A DNA stretch of 64,000 nt from NVTR01 sp965237505 (GTDB lineage: Bacteria; Pseudomonadota; Alphaproteobacteria; Rhodobacterales; Rhodobacteraceae): assembly GCA_965237505.1 (NCBI GenBank), contig CBDEFR010000009.1, positions 372,001 through 436,000 on the forward strand, read 5' to 3'. This document shows positions 25,518-35,773 of this stretch, piece after piece. The notes beneath the pieces were generated by a model that saw nothing but the letters and a program-made list of their open reading frames with translations, did not search any database and was not told where the DNA came from. Both the position numbers and the translations under genes were made by a program. How positions within the stretch are numbered: position 1 is the stretch's first letter; every line of letters starts with the position of its first letter.

Positions 25518-25844
25518 ATGGTGACACCCAACAAAGAATTCGACGAGATGATCGACCCGGTTGACCCGGATGAAGCCGAAGACGGGCCGACAAAGTTTGA
25601 TCCGCCCAAGGGCATCTGGATGCGCGGCCTGTTGATGCTGATCCTGGCGCTGATGTTCGGGCTGGCCGAAACCGTGCTTGTGGTCGTGGCGGTGGTGCAA
25701 TTCCTGTGGATGCTTTTTGCCAAGGAAAAGAACGCGTTGTTGATGGAATTTGGCAAGGACCTGGGCAAATGGCTGGAAGCGACGGCTCGCTTTCAGTCTG
25801 GCGCTACCGAGGACAAGCCGTTTCCGTGGGCCAAGTGGGGTTAA
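25518..25844 (+). CDS. DUF4389 domain-containing membrane protein
   Basis: 108 residues from the Met at 25518, preceded by AGGAAAGG. A negatively charged N-terminus is followed by GIWMRGLLMLILALMFGLAE and VVAVVQFLWMLFAKEKNALL, typical of small DUF4389 two-helix proteins, and an LGKWLEATARFQ amphipathic segment. Function unknown. A GC-rich hairpin directly follows the stop. Confidence 0.75.
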   Translation: MVTPNKEFDEMIDPVDPDEAEDGPTKFDPPKGIWMRGLLMLILALMFGLAETVLVVVAVVQFLWMLFAKEKNALLMEFGKDLGKWLEATARFQSGATEDKPFPWAKWG

Positions 25845-25847
25845 AAA

Positions 25848-25865
25848 CGGCCCGCCGCCGGGCCG
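25848..25865. terminator. GC-rich hairpin between convergent genes
   Basis: CGGCCCG (25848-25854) and CGGGCCG (25859-25865) form a perfect 7-bp stem with a 4-nt loop, just after the DUF4389 stop and before the convergent dipeptidase end. On the minus strand it is followed by TTTTTAA, so it may terminate that transcript in particular. Confidence 0.55.
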
Positions 25866-25881
25866 CTGCCCGCAGTGCTAG

Positions 25882-27056
25882 CTAGTCAGGCAATCTTGCG
25901 CGCAGAATCCGCAACATGTTCTGACCCATGACTTTTTCAATCTGCGCCTCGCTCAGCCCGGCGAGCAGCAGCGCTTCGGTCAGACCGGCAAGCTCTGAGG
26001 CATCAAAGCTGGTCTTTACGCTGCCGTCAAAATCCGACCCGATCGAGACGTGATCTTCGCCCAGCGCCTTGACCGCTGCGGCGATTGAATGGGCCACCCC
26101 GTAGGGCTGTCGTCGCAAGTGACTTTGGCCCAGAATCCCATGCCGACAACGCCGCCAGACGCCGCGACTTGCAGCGTGAGCTCGTCGGCAATATTGCGGT
26201 GATTCTGACAATGGGAATGCAGCCCGGTGTGGCTGACCAGCAGCGGCATGTCGGTCATTTCAAGCACATCGCGCACCACGGCGGGGCTGGAATGGGCGAT
26301 GTCCAGCACCATGCCGCGTTTGACGGCCTGCGCGACCACCTGGCGGCCAAAATCGGTCAAACCACCCAGGCTTTCGCCGTGCAGCGAGCCGCCGAGCCGG
26401 TTGTCGAAGAAATGGTGCAGTCCGATGACGCGGAAACCAGCGGCCTCCAGCCGGTCGAAATTGTCCAAATTGCCCTCCAGCGCGTGCATGCCTTCGATGG
26501 CCAAAAGCGCTCCGACGGTCTTGGCGCCATTTGCGCGTGCCGCCAGCAGAGCCTCAAGATCGGCGCGGGTGCGGATCACCTGAAGCTGGCCGTCAGAACG
26601 CTCGGCGGCCGTGTTGACCCGCCCGGCCATGTAAAGCGCGCGTTCGGTCAGGTTGAACCAGGTGCGCACCGGCCAGAGCTGACCGATAGCAAGAGCCCTG
26701 ATGCGGTCGAACCCGTCCGGGCTGCGCCCCTGGTCCGGCCCGGCCGGGCTTTTGGTCGCCACAGCAAAGCCCTGCAAGGCGACGTTGCCCTCGATTAGTC
26801 GCGGCAGGTCCACATGGCCGCGATTGCCGCGCGCCAGCAGGTCGCGGTTCCACAGCATCGTGTCGGCATGCCAGTCGCCGATAAACATCGCCGCGTGCAG
26901 CGCGCTGGCGCGGTCCGAAACCGGGTACGGATCATGCGCAACGACCGGATTGCGCTGCCTTTCGACGATCGCGGGTGCGAAAATCAGAAATCCGGCAATG
27001 CCAATGGCAACCAGTCCCAATAATGTTGCGGCAATGCGCGTCAGCCAGAGTTTCAT
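25882..27056 (-). pseudogene. M19 membrane dipeptidase, frameshifted near the C-terminus
   Basis: The start at 27056 (MKLWLTRIAATLLGLVAIGI) gives an N-terminal membrane anchor followed by the dipeptidase barrel: metal motif DWHADTM, bridging glutamate in LAIEGMHALEG, SHTG and HRN histidines, and GVVGMGFW. Near 26098-26108 the frame breaks. The C-terminal part GVAHSIAAAVKALGEDHVSI continues in another frame to 25882, with the conserved IGSDFDG segment. A single-base deletion explains this. If the shift is a sequencing error, the product is a normal 390-residue renal-dipeptidase-like enzyme. Confidence 0.8.
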
Positions 27057-27169
27057 AACGGTTCTCCCTGTTTCATTAATCAATGATTAATGACCCGGAC
27101 GCAAAAAATCAATGATTAATTAAACTCTACGCTAGCACACCGGCTAAACTGGCGGCAAATCCCAACGTG

Positions 27170-28993
27170 TTACCCCTCGATCGCTTCCAATTCATCAATC
27201 ATGCCGGATATCATGCTCAGCCCCTTATCCCAAAATGTCGGATCGCTGGCGTCCAGCCCAAATGGCGCCAGCAGCTCTTTGTGGCGTTTGGACCCACCCG
27301 CGCGCAGCATATCGAAATACTTGTCCTGAAACCCCGCGTCTCCCTCTTCGTAAACCGCGTAAAGCGCGTTCACCAGACCGTCGCCGAACGCATAGGCATA
27401 GACATAAAACGGCGAATGCACGAAATGCGGGATGTAAGCCCAAAACGTCTCGTACCCGTCCATGAAGGTGAACGCCGGTCCCAGGCTTTCGCTCTGAATT
27501 GACATCCAAAGCGCGTTGATGTCGTCCGGCGTCAGCTCGCCGGCGGCGCGGGCGGCGTGCAGCTTGCACTCAAAATCATAAAACGCGATCTGGCGCACTA
27601 CGGTGTTGATCATGTCCTCGACCTTGCCGGCCAGCAGGATCTTTCGCTCGCCTTGCGTCTTGGCGCCCGACAGCAGCTTGCGAAAGGTCAGCATCTCGCC
27701 AAACACACTTGCGGTTTCGGCCAGCGTCAGCGGGGTCGAGGCCAAAAGTTCGCCCTGGCCGGCGGCCATAACCTGATGCACACCGTGCCCAAGCTCATGC
27801 GCTAACGTCATGACATCGCGGGGTTTTCCGAGGTAATTCAGCATCACATATGGGTGCACGTCCACCACCGTCGGATGCGCAAACGCGCCCGGTGCCTTGC
27901 CGGGCTTCACGCCCGCATCAATCCAGCCTCGCTCAAAGAACGGCGCAGCAATTTCGGCCATCTTGGGCGAGAAATCGGCATATGCATCCAGCACCGTGGC
28001 GCGCGCCGTATCCCAGCTTACGGTCGTGCTGTCCTCCATCGGCAGCGGCGCGTTGCGGTCCCAGACCTCAAGCACCTCCAGACCCAGCCATTTGCGTTTC
28101 AACTCGTAATAGCGGTGGCTCAGCTTGGGGTAGGCGGCCACAACGGCGTTGCGCAACGCCTCCACCACCTCCGGTTCAACCTGGTTTGACAAATGCCGCC
28201 CGGTTTGCGGTGTCGGCAGTTTGCGCCAGCGATCCTCGACCTCTTTTTCCTTGGCCAGCGTATTATGCACGCGTGCAAACAGCTTGACGTTCTCACCAAA
28301 CACCCGCGCCAGTTCGTGCGATGCGGCCTCTCGTTTGGCGCGGTCCTGCTCGGTCAGAAAGTTCAGCGTCGCCTCAAGGCTCAGCGTCTCGTCGTCGATT
28401 TCAAATGTCAGACCAGCGATCGTTTCATCAAACAGTTTGTTCCATGCACTAGCGCCCACAACCGATTGATCATGAAGAAATTTTTCCAATTCGTCCGAAA
28501 GCTGATAGGGCCGCATCGCGCGCATCTTGTCAAACACCGGTTTGTAGCGTGCAAGGCCGGCGTTGACTTCGAACAACTCGTCGAGCTGGCCATTCTCGAT
28601 TCGGTTGATCTCTAGCGTGAAAAACACCAATGGAGTGGTGAACTGGGTGATCTTGTCCTGACAGTCGGACATGAATTTGGCACGCGTCGCGTCGGTGGTA
28701 TTTTGGTGATAGCGCAGGCCCGCGAATGACATAATCCGACCGACAATAGTTGAAATTCTCTCATTGCGCAAAACGCACTCCAACATGCCGGCGGCGTCAA
28801 GGCTGGCCAGATTTCCTTCGTAATCTGCCGCAAATTCGGCGCAGGCTTTATCAAGCCACGCCATGTCGGCGGCCAACTCCGGCGCATCGACGCCTGAATA
28901 AAGATCGCTGAGGTCCCAGTCAGGCAGATTGCCAAGCGCCTTGGAGGCGGCTTGTTTGGCCTCAAATACTCGCTTCGGCTGCGTGGAAACCAT
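27170..28993 (-). CDS. pepF: M3 family oligoendopeptidase F
   Basis: About 607 residues from the Met at 28993. The zinc motif HELGHGVHQVM lies near residue 385, with the third-ligand glutamate in LAETASVFGEML. The N-terminal segment NLPDWDLSDLYSG is typical of alphaproteobacterial PepF-like enzymes. It is a cytoplasmic zinc peptidase cutting short peptides. The region between it and the convergent dipeptidase is about 110 bp. Confidence 0.92.
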   Translation of the reverse strand: MVSTQPKRVFEAKQAASKALGNLPDWDLSDLYSGVDAPELAADMAWLDKACAEFAADYEGNLASLDAAGMLECVLRNERISTIVGRIMSFAGLRYHQNTTDATRAKFMSDCQDKITQFTTPLVFFTLEINRIENGQLDELFEVNAGLARYKPVFDKMRAMRPYQLSDELEKFLHDQSVVGASAWNKLFDETIAGLTFEIDDETLSLEATLNFLTEQDRAKREAASHELARVFGENVKLFARVHNTLAKEKEVEDRWRKLPTPQTGRHLSNQVEPEVVEALRNAVVAAYPKLSHRYYELKRKWLGLEVLEVWDRNAPLPMEDSTTVSWDTARATVLDAYADFSPKMAEIAAPFFERGWIDAGVKPGKAPGAFAHPTVVDVHPYVMLNYLGKPRDVMTLAHELGHGVHQVMAAGQGELLASTPLTLAETASVFGEMLTFRKLLSGAKTQGERKILLAGKVEDMINTVVRQIAFYDFECKLHAARAAGELTPDDINALWMSIQSESLGPAFTFMDGYETFWAYIPHFVHSPFYVYAYAFGDGLVNALYAVYEEGDAGFQDKYFDMLRAGGSKRHKELLAPFGLDASDPTFWDKGLSMISGMIDELEAIEG

Positions 28994-29105
28994 CAATAAC
29001 CTCATATTTCTGACTGGTCTGGACAGTGACGTTTGTAACAGTTGGATTCAAGTCGAAGATCGTACGGCTGGCGCAAATACCGCGTGCAGCAATTGGCTCT
29101 GTAAC

Positions 29106-30041
29106 CTAATCCAGATGCGCCGCGTATAGTTCAGCAGCCTGATCAAAGAACGCATTTCGGATCGCCGGTAATTCCATGATAATTTCATGCTCGGCGCCAT
29201 TCACGACCTCAAATTTGCCGCGCGGCCATCGCGCCATTACGCTGTGAATCGGGCCCACATCAACGACCCGATCGTTGCCACCCAAATGGGTTATTGCGGC
29301 GCAGTCGGGCGGTGCCATAGAGCGCAGAGCGCGGGTTTCTCTTAGCGCCTCATAAAGCCAGCGCAGGCTGGGACCGCCAAGCATCAGCTCTGGATGCGCG
29401 TCGGCATGGCGCTTCATATAGGCAAACATTTCGCTGTCGGTCGTCAGCATGTTGTCCTGGTAGGGCGCATCCAGAACATAGGTTTCCCTGATCGCTCCCG
29501 GTGCGTATGATTTGCCCCACGGCAATCTGTGCGTCGCCCAGGACAGCGCCCATGCTGCCGGGCGCATGGTTGGAGACAGTGAAATTCCCCACATCGGGCC
29601 GCTGAACGCCACGGCATTGACCGGCAGACCTTGGTGCATGGCCCGCAGTCCAAGACAGCCACCCATGCTGTGCGCGATCAGATACCACGGGCGCGGGCAC
29701 TCAAGGGTATGAGCCATGTTGGTCAGCTCTGCCACGTCCAACTGGTAGTCGGCGAACCGGCCCACATCGCCCAGGTTGGTATCGCTATCAAACCGGTCGG
29801 CCAGCCCCTGACCGCGCCAGTCGATGGTCAGTGTCCCATAGCCGCGGGCCTTCAATTCGCCCGCCGCAAGGCCATATTTTTCGATATATTCAGTGCGCCC
29901 GGGGAAAAGAAATACGCTTCCCTTGTCGCCGCCGGGCCAATAGGCGGCCCGCAGCCGCACGCCGTCGGGTGCCATCAGCCAATAGGCCGCGCCACCCTCC
30001 GGCCCTTCGGCAAGATCGTTATACAGCGGTGCCAGCTTCAT
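29106..30041 (-). CDS. Alpha/beta hydrolase, lysophospholipase-like (hydrolase_4 family)
   Basis: 311 residues. The strand-turn SVFLFPGRTEYIEKYG and the nucleophile elbow LIAHSMGGCLG (Ser) are visible, together with the DCAAITHLGGNDRVVDV region for the acid and NGAEHEIIME for the catalytic histidine. This is the monoacylglycerol-lipase/lysophospholipase L2 type. The ATG at 30041 follows the SCP2 gene stop directly (a TTG at 30044 is also possible), so the two form an operon and may act on lipid substrates. Confidence 0.88.
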   Translation of the reverse strand: MKLAPLYNDLAEGPEGGAAYWLMAPDGVRLRAAYWPGGDKGSVFLFPGRTEYIEKYGLAAGELKARGYGTLTIDWRGQGLADRFDSDTNLGDVGRFADYQLDVAELTNMAHTLECPRPWYLIAHSMGGCLGLRAMHQGLPVNAVAFSGPMWGISLSPTMRPAAWALSWATHRLPWGKSYAPGAIRETYVLDAPYQDNMLTTDSEMFAYMKRHADAHPELMLGGPSLRWLYEALRETRALRSMAPPDCAAITHLGGNDRVVDVGPIHSVMARWPRGKFEVVNGAEHEIIMELPAIRNAFFDQAAELYAAHLD

Positions 30042-30044
30042 CAA

Positions 30045-30332
30045 TCAGGTCAGAACCGCGCCCAGTTTCATTGCCGTTCCCATGTCGCCATCGACGCTCA
30101 GTTTGCCAGACATGAATGCCGCCGTGGCGTTAAGATCGCCTGAAAGGATGGACTTTAAAGTCTCGGCGTCGGCAGTCAGCGTCACATCCGTCTCATCGTC
30201 ACCGGCCCGCGCACCTTCGCCGTCAATAATGATCGCGCCTTCGCCTTCGATCTCAAATTTCGCCGAACCGTCAAATCCACCATCCAGCTTGGCATTCAGC
30301 GCTGCCACCGCGCTATCGATTACCGCACTCAC
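30045..30332 (-). CDS. SCP2 sterol-binding domain protein
   Basis: 95 residues forming a complete small SCP2 domain: FEIEGEGAIIIDGEGARAG, DDETDVTLTADAETLKSILS, LNATAAFMSGKLSVDGDMG. Bacterial members bind lipids or acyl-CoA. It is the first gene of a tight two-gene unit with the hydrolase. Confidence 0.88.
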   Translation of the reverse strand: MSAVIDSAVAALNAKLDGGFDGSAKFEIEGEGAIIIDGEGARAGDDETDVTLTADAETLKSILSGDLNATAAFMSGKLSVDGDMGTAMKLGAVLT

Positions 30333-30665
30333 GGGTTGTCCTCCGTTACAGGCGGCCCGCAGGGGCCGCGGCCAGTCATAAGGTTAAGACTAACGCAGCC
30401 GCCGCAGCGCCGAAACCGATTCGGCACATTCCCGAACGTAAACGGCCGGTCGGCATCGCGATGTGACGCGCTGTATCTGGAATTGCCACGCGCTTCCGCT
30501 ATCAGGGCGTGGCCATCGTAAATTGGCCGAGCACATTTGCTTGCCGATCTTTCAAAAACGGCATTGTTGCCACAGCCGGTCTTGATTTCGGAAAATTGAT
30601 GAGACTTTCAGTGGCGTGCGGCTATGCTGTGGCAAGACCAAAGTGAAAAAAAGCAAGGCAGGCTC
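30333..30665. other. 333-bp divergent intergenic region
   Basis: It separates the SCP2 gene and the TPR-protein gene. A short stem (GCCGAA 30409-30414, TTCGGC 30420-30425) is visible, but no coding frame or clear promoter was recognised. Confidence 0.4.
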
Positions 30666-31217
30666 ATGGTCAGTGGAACGCTCAAGGCAATTGCGCTGCT
30701 ACTGGTGCTGGGCTTCACCCCGTCGCCGGGAGCTGCGCAGTCGACTGAGCTCGACCAGTTGTTTGAGCAGCTTGCCAACCCGCAAACCCAGGATTGGCAG
30801 CGGGTGGAAAACCAGATATGGACGCTCTGGTCGCTTTCAGGCTCAGCCGCAATGGACCTGCTGCTGGCGCGCGGACGCGAGGCGATGAACAGCGGCAACA
30901 TGAATGTCGCCATCGAACACTTTACCGCCCTGACCGACCATGCGCCGGATTTTGCCGAAGGCTGGAACGCGCGCGCCACGGCGTATTTTCACGCCGGAAT
31001 GTTCGGACCCTCGATCCAGGATATTCAGCGCACGCTGGCGCTTAATCCGCGCCATTTCGGCGCGTTGTCGGGGTTGGGGATGATCTTGGTTCAGCTGGAC
31101 ATGACCGAAGAAGCGCTTGACGCATATCGGGCGGCGCTGATCATACATCCACACAAAACCAGCATCCAGGTCACCATTGAACGGCTGGAAAAACTGGTTA
31201 GCGGCACCGACCTTTAG
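30666..31217 (+). CDS. Secreted tetratricopeptide-repeat protein
   Basis: 183 residues from the Met at 30666: signal peptide GTLKAIALLLVLGFTPSPGAAQS followed by TPR helices in NVAIEHFTALTDHAPDFAEG, WNARATAYFHAGMFGPSIQD and DMTEEALDAYRAALIIHPHK. It probably acts as a periplasmic scaffold. The partner is unknown. Confidence 0.8.
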   Translation: MVSGTLKAIALLLVLGFTPSPGAAQSTELDQLFEQLANPQTQDWQRVENQIWTLWSLSGSAAMDLLLARGREAMNSGNMNVAIEHFTALTDHAPDFAEGWNARATAYFHAGMFGPSIQDIQRTLALNPRHFGALSGLGMILVQLDMTEEALDAYRAALIIHPHKTSIQVTIERLEKLVSGTDL

Positions 31218-31359
31218 CGCCCAGTCCAATCGCCGATACGGTCTCGGTTCTTCGCAGAAAAATCGTCCGCGCAAAGAAATTTGCGCTTGAACGGTGGCCA
31301 ACCATGTTGCAAGAATCGGTTTGGCGCCAACAGTTATTGTGTTCGCCTTTTGGGGATGA

Positions 31360-34142
31360 ATGATGGCCGAAACGCGTGCGATCACGGCAGTTCTTGGCCC
31401 GACCAATACCGGCAAGACCCACTATGCCATCGAACGGATGCTGGCCTACCGCACCGGCGTGATCGGCCTGCCGCTGCGTCTGCTTGCCCGCGAAGTCTAC
31501 GACAAGATCGTCGCCTTGCGCGGCCCTTCGATGGTGGCGCTGGTCACCGGCGAAGAACGCATCGTGCCCAAACGCACCCAGTATTGGGTTTGCACCGTTG
31601 AGGCGATGCCGCAGGACAACGGTGCCGATTTCCTGGCGGTGGACGAGATTCAGCTCTGCGCCGACCCGGCGCGCGGCCATGTGTTTACCGAGCGTCTGCT
31701 GAGTGCGCGCGGCTTGCATGAAACGCTGTTTCTGGGCTCGGACACCATGAAAGGCGCAATATCCGCTTTGGTTTCGGATGCGCGGTTTCGTTATCGTGAA
31801 CGGCTGTCAGAACTCACTTTCACCGGCGAAAGGAAAATCAGCAGAATGGCGCCGCGCTCGGCGATTGTCGGATTTTCCGTTGAGAATGTCTATGCGATTG
31901 CAGAGCTCTTGCGGCGCCAAAAAGGCGGTGCGGCGGTGGTCATGGGGGCCCTGTCGCCACGCACCCGCAACGCCCAGGTCGCGCTCTATCAAAACGGCGA
32001 TGTGGACTATCTGGTGGCCACCGATGCGATCGGAATGGGGCTGAACCTGGACATCGACCATGTGGCGTTTTTCTCGCTTGCCAAGTTTGACGGCCGCCGG
32101 ATGCGCGCCCTTTTGCCCAACGAGCTGGCGCAGATTGCAGGGCGCGCCGGGCGCTACATGAACAGCGGCACTTTTGGCACCACCGGCGAGGCTGGAAAGC
32201 TGCCCGACGAGGTGGCCGAAGCAATCATGTCGCACCGATTTGCACCGGTTCGCCGCTTGCAGTGGCGCAACACGGTTCTCAATTTCGCAAGTCCCGAGCA
32301 TTTGATCGCCTCGCTTGAGACTGGCACTGACGACGAATGGCTGACGCGGACCCGTGAAGCAAACGACCTGAGTGCGCTCAAGACCCTGTCGGCGGACGTC
32401 GGCATTCGCGGCAGATGCGGGTCTGCTGCGGACGTGAAACTATTGTGGGACGTTTGCCGGATTCCGGATTTTCGCGACATTTCCGCGGCCGAACATGCCG
32501 CGCTTCTGGCACAGATATTCGGCTTTCTGCAAGAATTTCAGCAAATGCCCGATGATTGGCTGGCCCAGCAAATCAGCCGCATTGACCGCACCGACGGCGA
32601 CATCGACACACTTTCGACACGTCTGGCCCATATCCGCACCTGGACCTATGTTGCGCAACGCCAGGCATGGGTAGACGACGTTTCCCATTGGCGCGAGGCG
32701 ACGCGCGCAGTAGAAGACCGCCTGTCAGATGCGCTGCACGAGCGCCTGACGCTAAGATTCGTCGACCGGCGGACCAGCGTATTGCTTCGCCGGTTGAAAC
32801 AGAAGGAGAGCCTTGTGGCCAAGGTCGACGACATTGGTGACGTGACCATCGAAAAACAATTCGTCGGCCGGCTGGAAGCCTTTTGGTTCTGCCAGGACGC
32901 CAGCGCAACGCCGGATCAGGCCAAGACCCTGCGCGCCGCCAGCCTGGCTGCTCTGAAACCTGAATTTCACCTGCGTGCGGATCGCTTTTACAACGCACCG
33001 GACCCCGAGATTGACTTTACCGAACAAGGTGGCCTGATGTGGGGCGAGCACGCGGTTGGCAAGCTGGTGGCTGGCGCGGAAGCGCTGAAGCCGCAAGTCG
33101 AGGCCTTCGTTGACGAAGAAGCCGGCGCAGATGTGGCCGAGAAAGTTCAACGCCGCCTGCAGCATTTCATCGACCGAAAAATTGCCACGCTTTATGAGCC
33201 ACTGCTGGCCATGAGTCGGGACGAAACGCTGACCGGTCTGGCGCGCGGCCTTTCGTTCCGCATGATCGAGGCGCTTGGGGTCATGCCGCGCGACACTGTG
33301 GCCAATGAGGTCAAGGAGCTTGACCAAGACGCGCGCGCCACATTGCGAAAACACGGCATCCGCTTCGGCCAATTCACAATTTTCATGCCGGCGCTGTTGA
33401 AACCGGCCCCGACACGGCTGCGGCTGGTTTTGTGGTCGCTGGCAAACCGGCACCCGGAATTTCCCGAAAGCCCGCCGCCGGGCCTGGTCACAATCGCTTG
33501 TGCCAAAGGCGAGCCAGCCGGCTATCACGCGATGTCAGGTTATCGGCAAGCCGGTGAGCGCGCCATCCGGATCGACATGTTGGAGCGTCTGGCCGATCTT
33601 CTGCGCACCCAGGACAGTCGCCGCGGTTTCGAGGCGAACCCGGACATGCTGTCGATCACCGGCGCCACGCTGGAACAATTCGCCGGGCTGATGCGGGGGC
33701 TTGGCTACCGGGCCGAAAAAGGCGAACGCGAAAAGGTCAAAGCCGCGCCGGCAGAGGTGCCGGTAAGTGACGCGAGCGCCGCTGAACCGTCAGCGAGTGC
33801 CGCCGAACCCGTTGAAACCGCTGCCAAAGCGGTGGAACCGGCGGCGAAAAAACCGTCTGATCCGATCGACGCCGCGCCCGACTCCGCTGCGGCTGACACC
33901 ATTGACGAAGGGCCAGTTGTGGAAGTCTTTTACATATTCAAATGGGGCGGCATTCGCGCCGAGCGCAAGGTCGCAACCGCCAGGCCGCGCCCGCAGAACA
34001 AGCGCGCAAGATCAAAGGGAAAACACCCGCCTGGTGCTGACAAAAGTCCACTATCAGCGCGACCCAATCTCCCAAGAAAGACCGGATTGACCCCGATAAC
34101 CCGTTCGCGGTCGCGCTGATGGGCCTGAAGGACAAGATCTGA
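31360..34142 (+). CDS. SUV3-like DEAD/H-box RNA helicase (frameshift near the 3' end)
   Basis: About 920 residues. The helicase core has Walker A GPTNTGKTHYAIERML near residue 13, the VDEIQLC box instead of DEAD, GSDTMK, and motif VI NELAQIAGRAGRYM. This resembles the mitochondrial RNA-degradosome helicase SUV3 and its alphaproteobacterial relatives. The long C-terminal part includes an Ala/Pro/Glu-rich linker. Near 34041-34048 the annotated frame diverges: another frame gives DRIDPDNPFAVALMGLKDKI and stops at 34142, directly before the next gene. The in-frame ORF as written ends at 34119. One base is probably missing. Confidence 0.85.
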
Positions 34143-34517
34143 TTGTCTGACCCGCGCCCTTTGATCCGAATTGACCGCTGGCTTTGGTTCGCGCGGTTTT
34201 TCAAATCCCGCGCACTGGCCACGAAACATGTATCCGGCGGCCGTGTTCGGGTGAACTCAGCCAGAATATCAAAACCCGCGCATATGGTTGGGCCCGGCGA
34301 CACACTTACTTTCGCCAAAGCTCAGCGTATCGTCGTGGTTCGGATCACTGCCACCGGCACCAGGCGCGGGCCCGCGCCTGAGGCACAGGCGCTTTATCAG
34401 GATCTGACGCCTGCCGAAGACTCGCCCGGCCCAATGCCGCAATCCGAAAGACGCGGACGACCCACCAAAAAACAGCGCCGCGATCATTTGCGAATGCGCC
34501 GCGATATGCTTGAATGA
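34143..34517 (+). CDS. S4 RNA-binding protein, Hsp15-like
   Basis: 124 residues from a TTG start that abuts the restored helicase stop. The S4 domain is complete: IRIDRWLWFARFFKSRALAT, VSGGRVRVNS and HMVGPGDTLTF. Hsp15 binds stalled 50S subunits carrying peptidyl-tRNA. The tail is basic (GRPTKKQRRDHLRMRRD). Pairing with the SUV3-like helicase suggests a joint RNA role. Confidence 0.85.
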   Translation: MSDPRPLIRIDRWLWFARFFKSRALATKHVSGGRVRVNSARISKPAHMVGPGDTLTFAKAQRIVVVRITATGTRRGPAPEAQALYQDLTPAEDSPGPMPQSERRGRPTKKQRRDHLRMRRDMLE

Positions 34518-34589
34518 TCGCCAGCTCTGGACTAGCTAAACACTAGGTCATGGACTCATGACCCAAAGCACAATCGCCCGGACACCCGC

Positions 34590-34928
34590 ATGACCTATAT
34601 CGTGAATGAGGCCTGCATCGCCTGCAAATACACCGACTGTGTCGAGGTCTGCCCGGTGGACTGTTTTTACGAAGGCGAGAACATGCTGGTGATCCACCCG
34701 GACGAATGCATCGACTGCGGCGTCTGCGAGCCCGAATGCCCGGTCGACGCGATCCGCCCCGACACCGAACCGGACACCGAAAAATGGGTCGAGTTCAACC
34801 GGAAATATTCCGAAATGTGGCCGGTGATCATCACCAAGAAAGATCAACTGCCCGAGGCCGATGAACGGGACGGCGAAACCGGTAAGCTGGAGAAATATTT
34901 CTCCGAAAACCCCGGCGAGGGCGGCTAA
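34590..34928 (+). CDS. fdxA: Seven-iron ferredoxin FdxA
   Basis: 112 residues. The cluster-binding segments CIACKYTDCVEVCPVDCF and CIDCGVCEPECPVDAI are typical of 3Fe-4S/4Fe-4S FdxA proteins, which transfer electrons in the cytoplasm. It is placed between the S4 gene and carD, a common order in Rhodobacteraceae. Confidence 0.95.
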   Translation: MTYIVNEACIACKYTDCVEVCPVDCFYEGENMLVIHPDECIDCGVCEPECPVDAIRPDTEPDTEKWVEFNRKYSEMWPVIITKKDQLPEADERDGETGKLEKYFSENPGEGG

Positions 34929-35164
34929 ACGCACACAGCTTACCCGATTATTACGGTTTCTGCAGTGCGGCACTTTATTTTTGCCCGATTTTTTGTTATG
35001 TTGAGGCAACGGAAACATTGGAGATCTTCGCCCTGAGCGCGCGAAAAATCGGGCAAAACAGGGGACTTGCACCAAAATGAAGCACCAGCGCCGGGGGTAA
35101 GGACTTATCCCTGCGATGAGTTTGGCGCGCAAAACACCACTTACACAACAAGGAACACGCCTAA

Positions 35165-35674
35165 ATGAGCAAATCGAAAAAGTATGACTTTCGCCCAAAT
35201 GACTTTGTGGTCTATCCGGCTCATGGCGTGGGCAAGGTGGTTTCGATCGAGGAACAGGAAGTTGCCGGTATCCAGCTGGAACTGTTCGTGATTTCCTTTG
35301 AAAAAGACAAGATGACGCTGCGGGTTCCGACCCACAAGGCGACCGCAGTGGGGATGCGCTCGCTTAGCTCTCCGGATATTGTATCGCGGGCCATGTTCAC
35401 GCTGCGCGGCAAGGCTAAGGTCAAGCGCGCCATGTGGTCGCGCCGGGCCCAGGAATATGAGCAAAAGATCAACTCCGGCGACCTGATCTCGATTGCCGAG
35501 GTGGTGCGTGATCTGCACCGCACCGACGAGCAGCGCGAGCAGAGCTATTCAGAACGTCAGCTTTATGAGGCCGCACTAGAGCGTCTGACCCGTGAAGTGG
35601 CCGCGGTCAGAGGTTCAGACGAGATCGATGCGCAGAGACAGGTCGACGAAGTGCTGCTGTCGCGCGCCGCCTGA
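35165..35674 (+). CDS. carD: CarD family transcriptional regulator
   Basis: 169 residues. The N-terminal CdnL/TRCF-like RNA-polymerase-interaction domain (FRPNDFVVYPAHGVGKVVSI) is followed by a helical DNA-binding C-terminal domain (AMWSRRAQEYEQKINSGD, LYEAALERLTREVAAV). CarD binds the RNAP beta subunit and stabilises open complexes, notably at rRNA promoters. The 236-bp leader upstream is unusually long and holds no other recognised gene. Confidence 0.93.
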   Translation: MSKSKKYDFRPNDFVVYPAHGVGKVVSIEEQEVAGIQLELFVISFEKDKMTLRVPTHKATAVGMRSLSSPDIVSRAMFTLRGKAKVKRAMWSRRAQEYEQKINSGDLISIAEVVRDLHRTDEQREQSYSERQLYEAALERLTREVAAVRGSDEIDAQRQVDEVLLSRAA

Positions 35675-35773
35675 TCGGACTGAATTTGGGATTTGGCGCT
35701 GTTCGACGGGATGGCGGCTTTTTCATCGCGGTGCTGTCCAATTGCGGGCGCCGGCGGCGCTCACGATTTTTTC

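Noticed and set aside
31360..34142. Phage or defence helicase
   Set aside because: DEIQ box, length and the neighbouring S4, fdxA and carD genes match the housekeeping SUV3-like helicase of this group.
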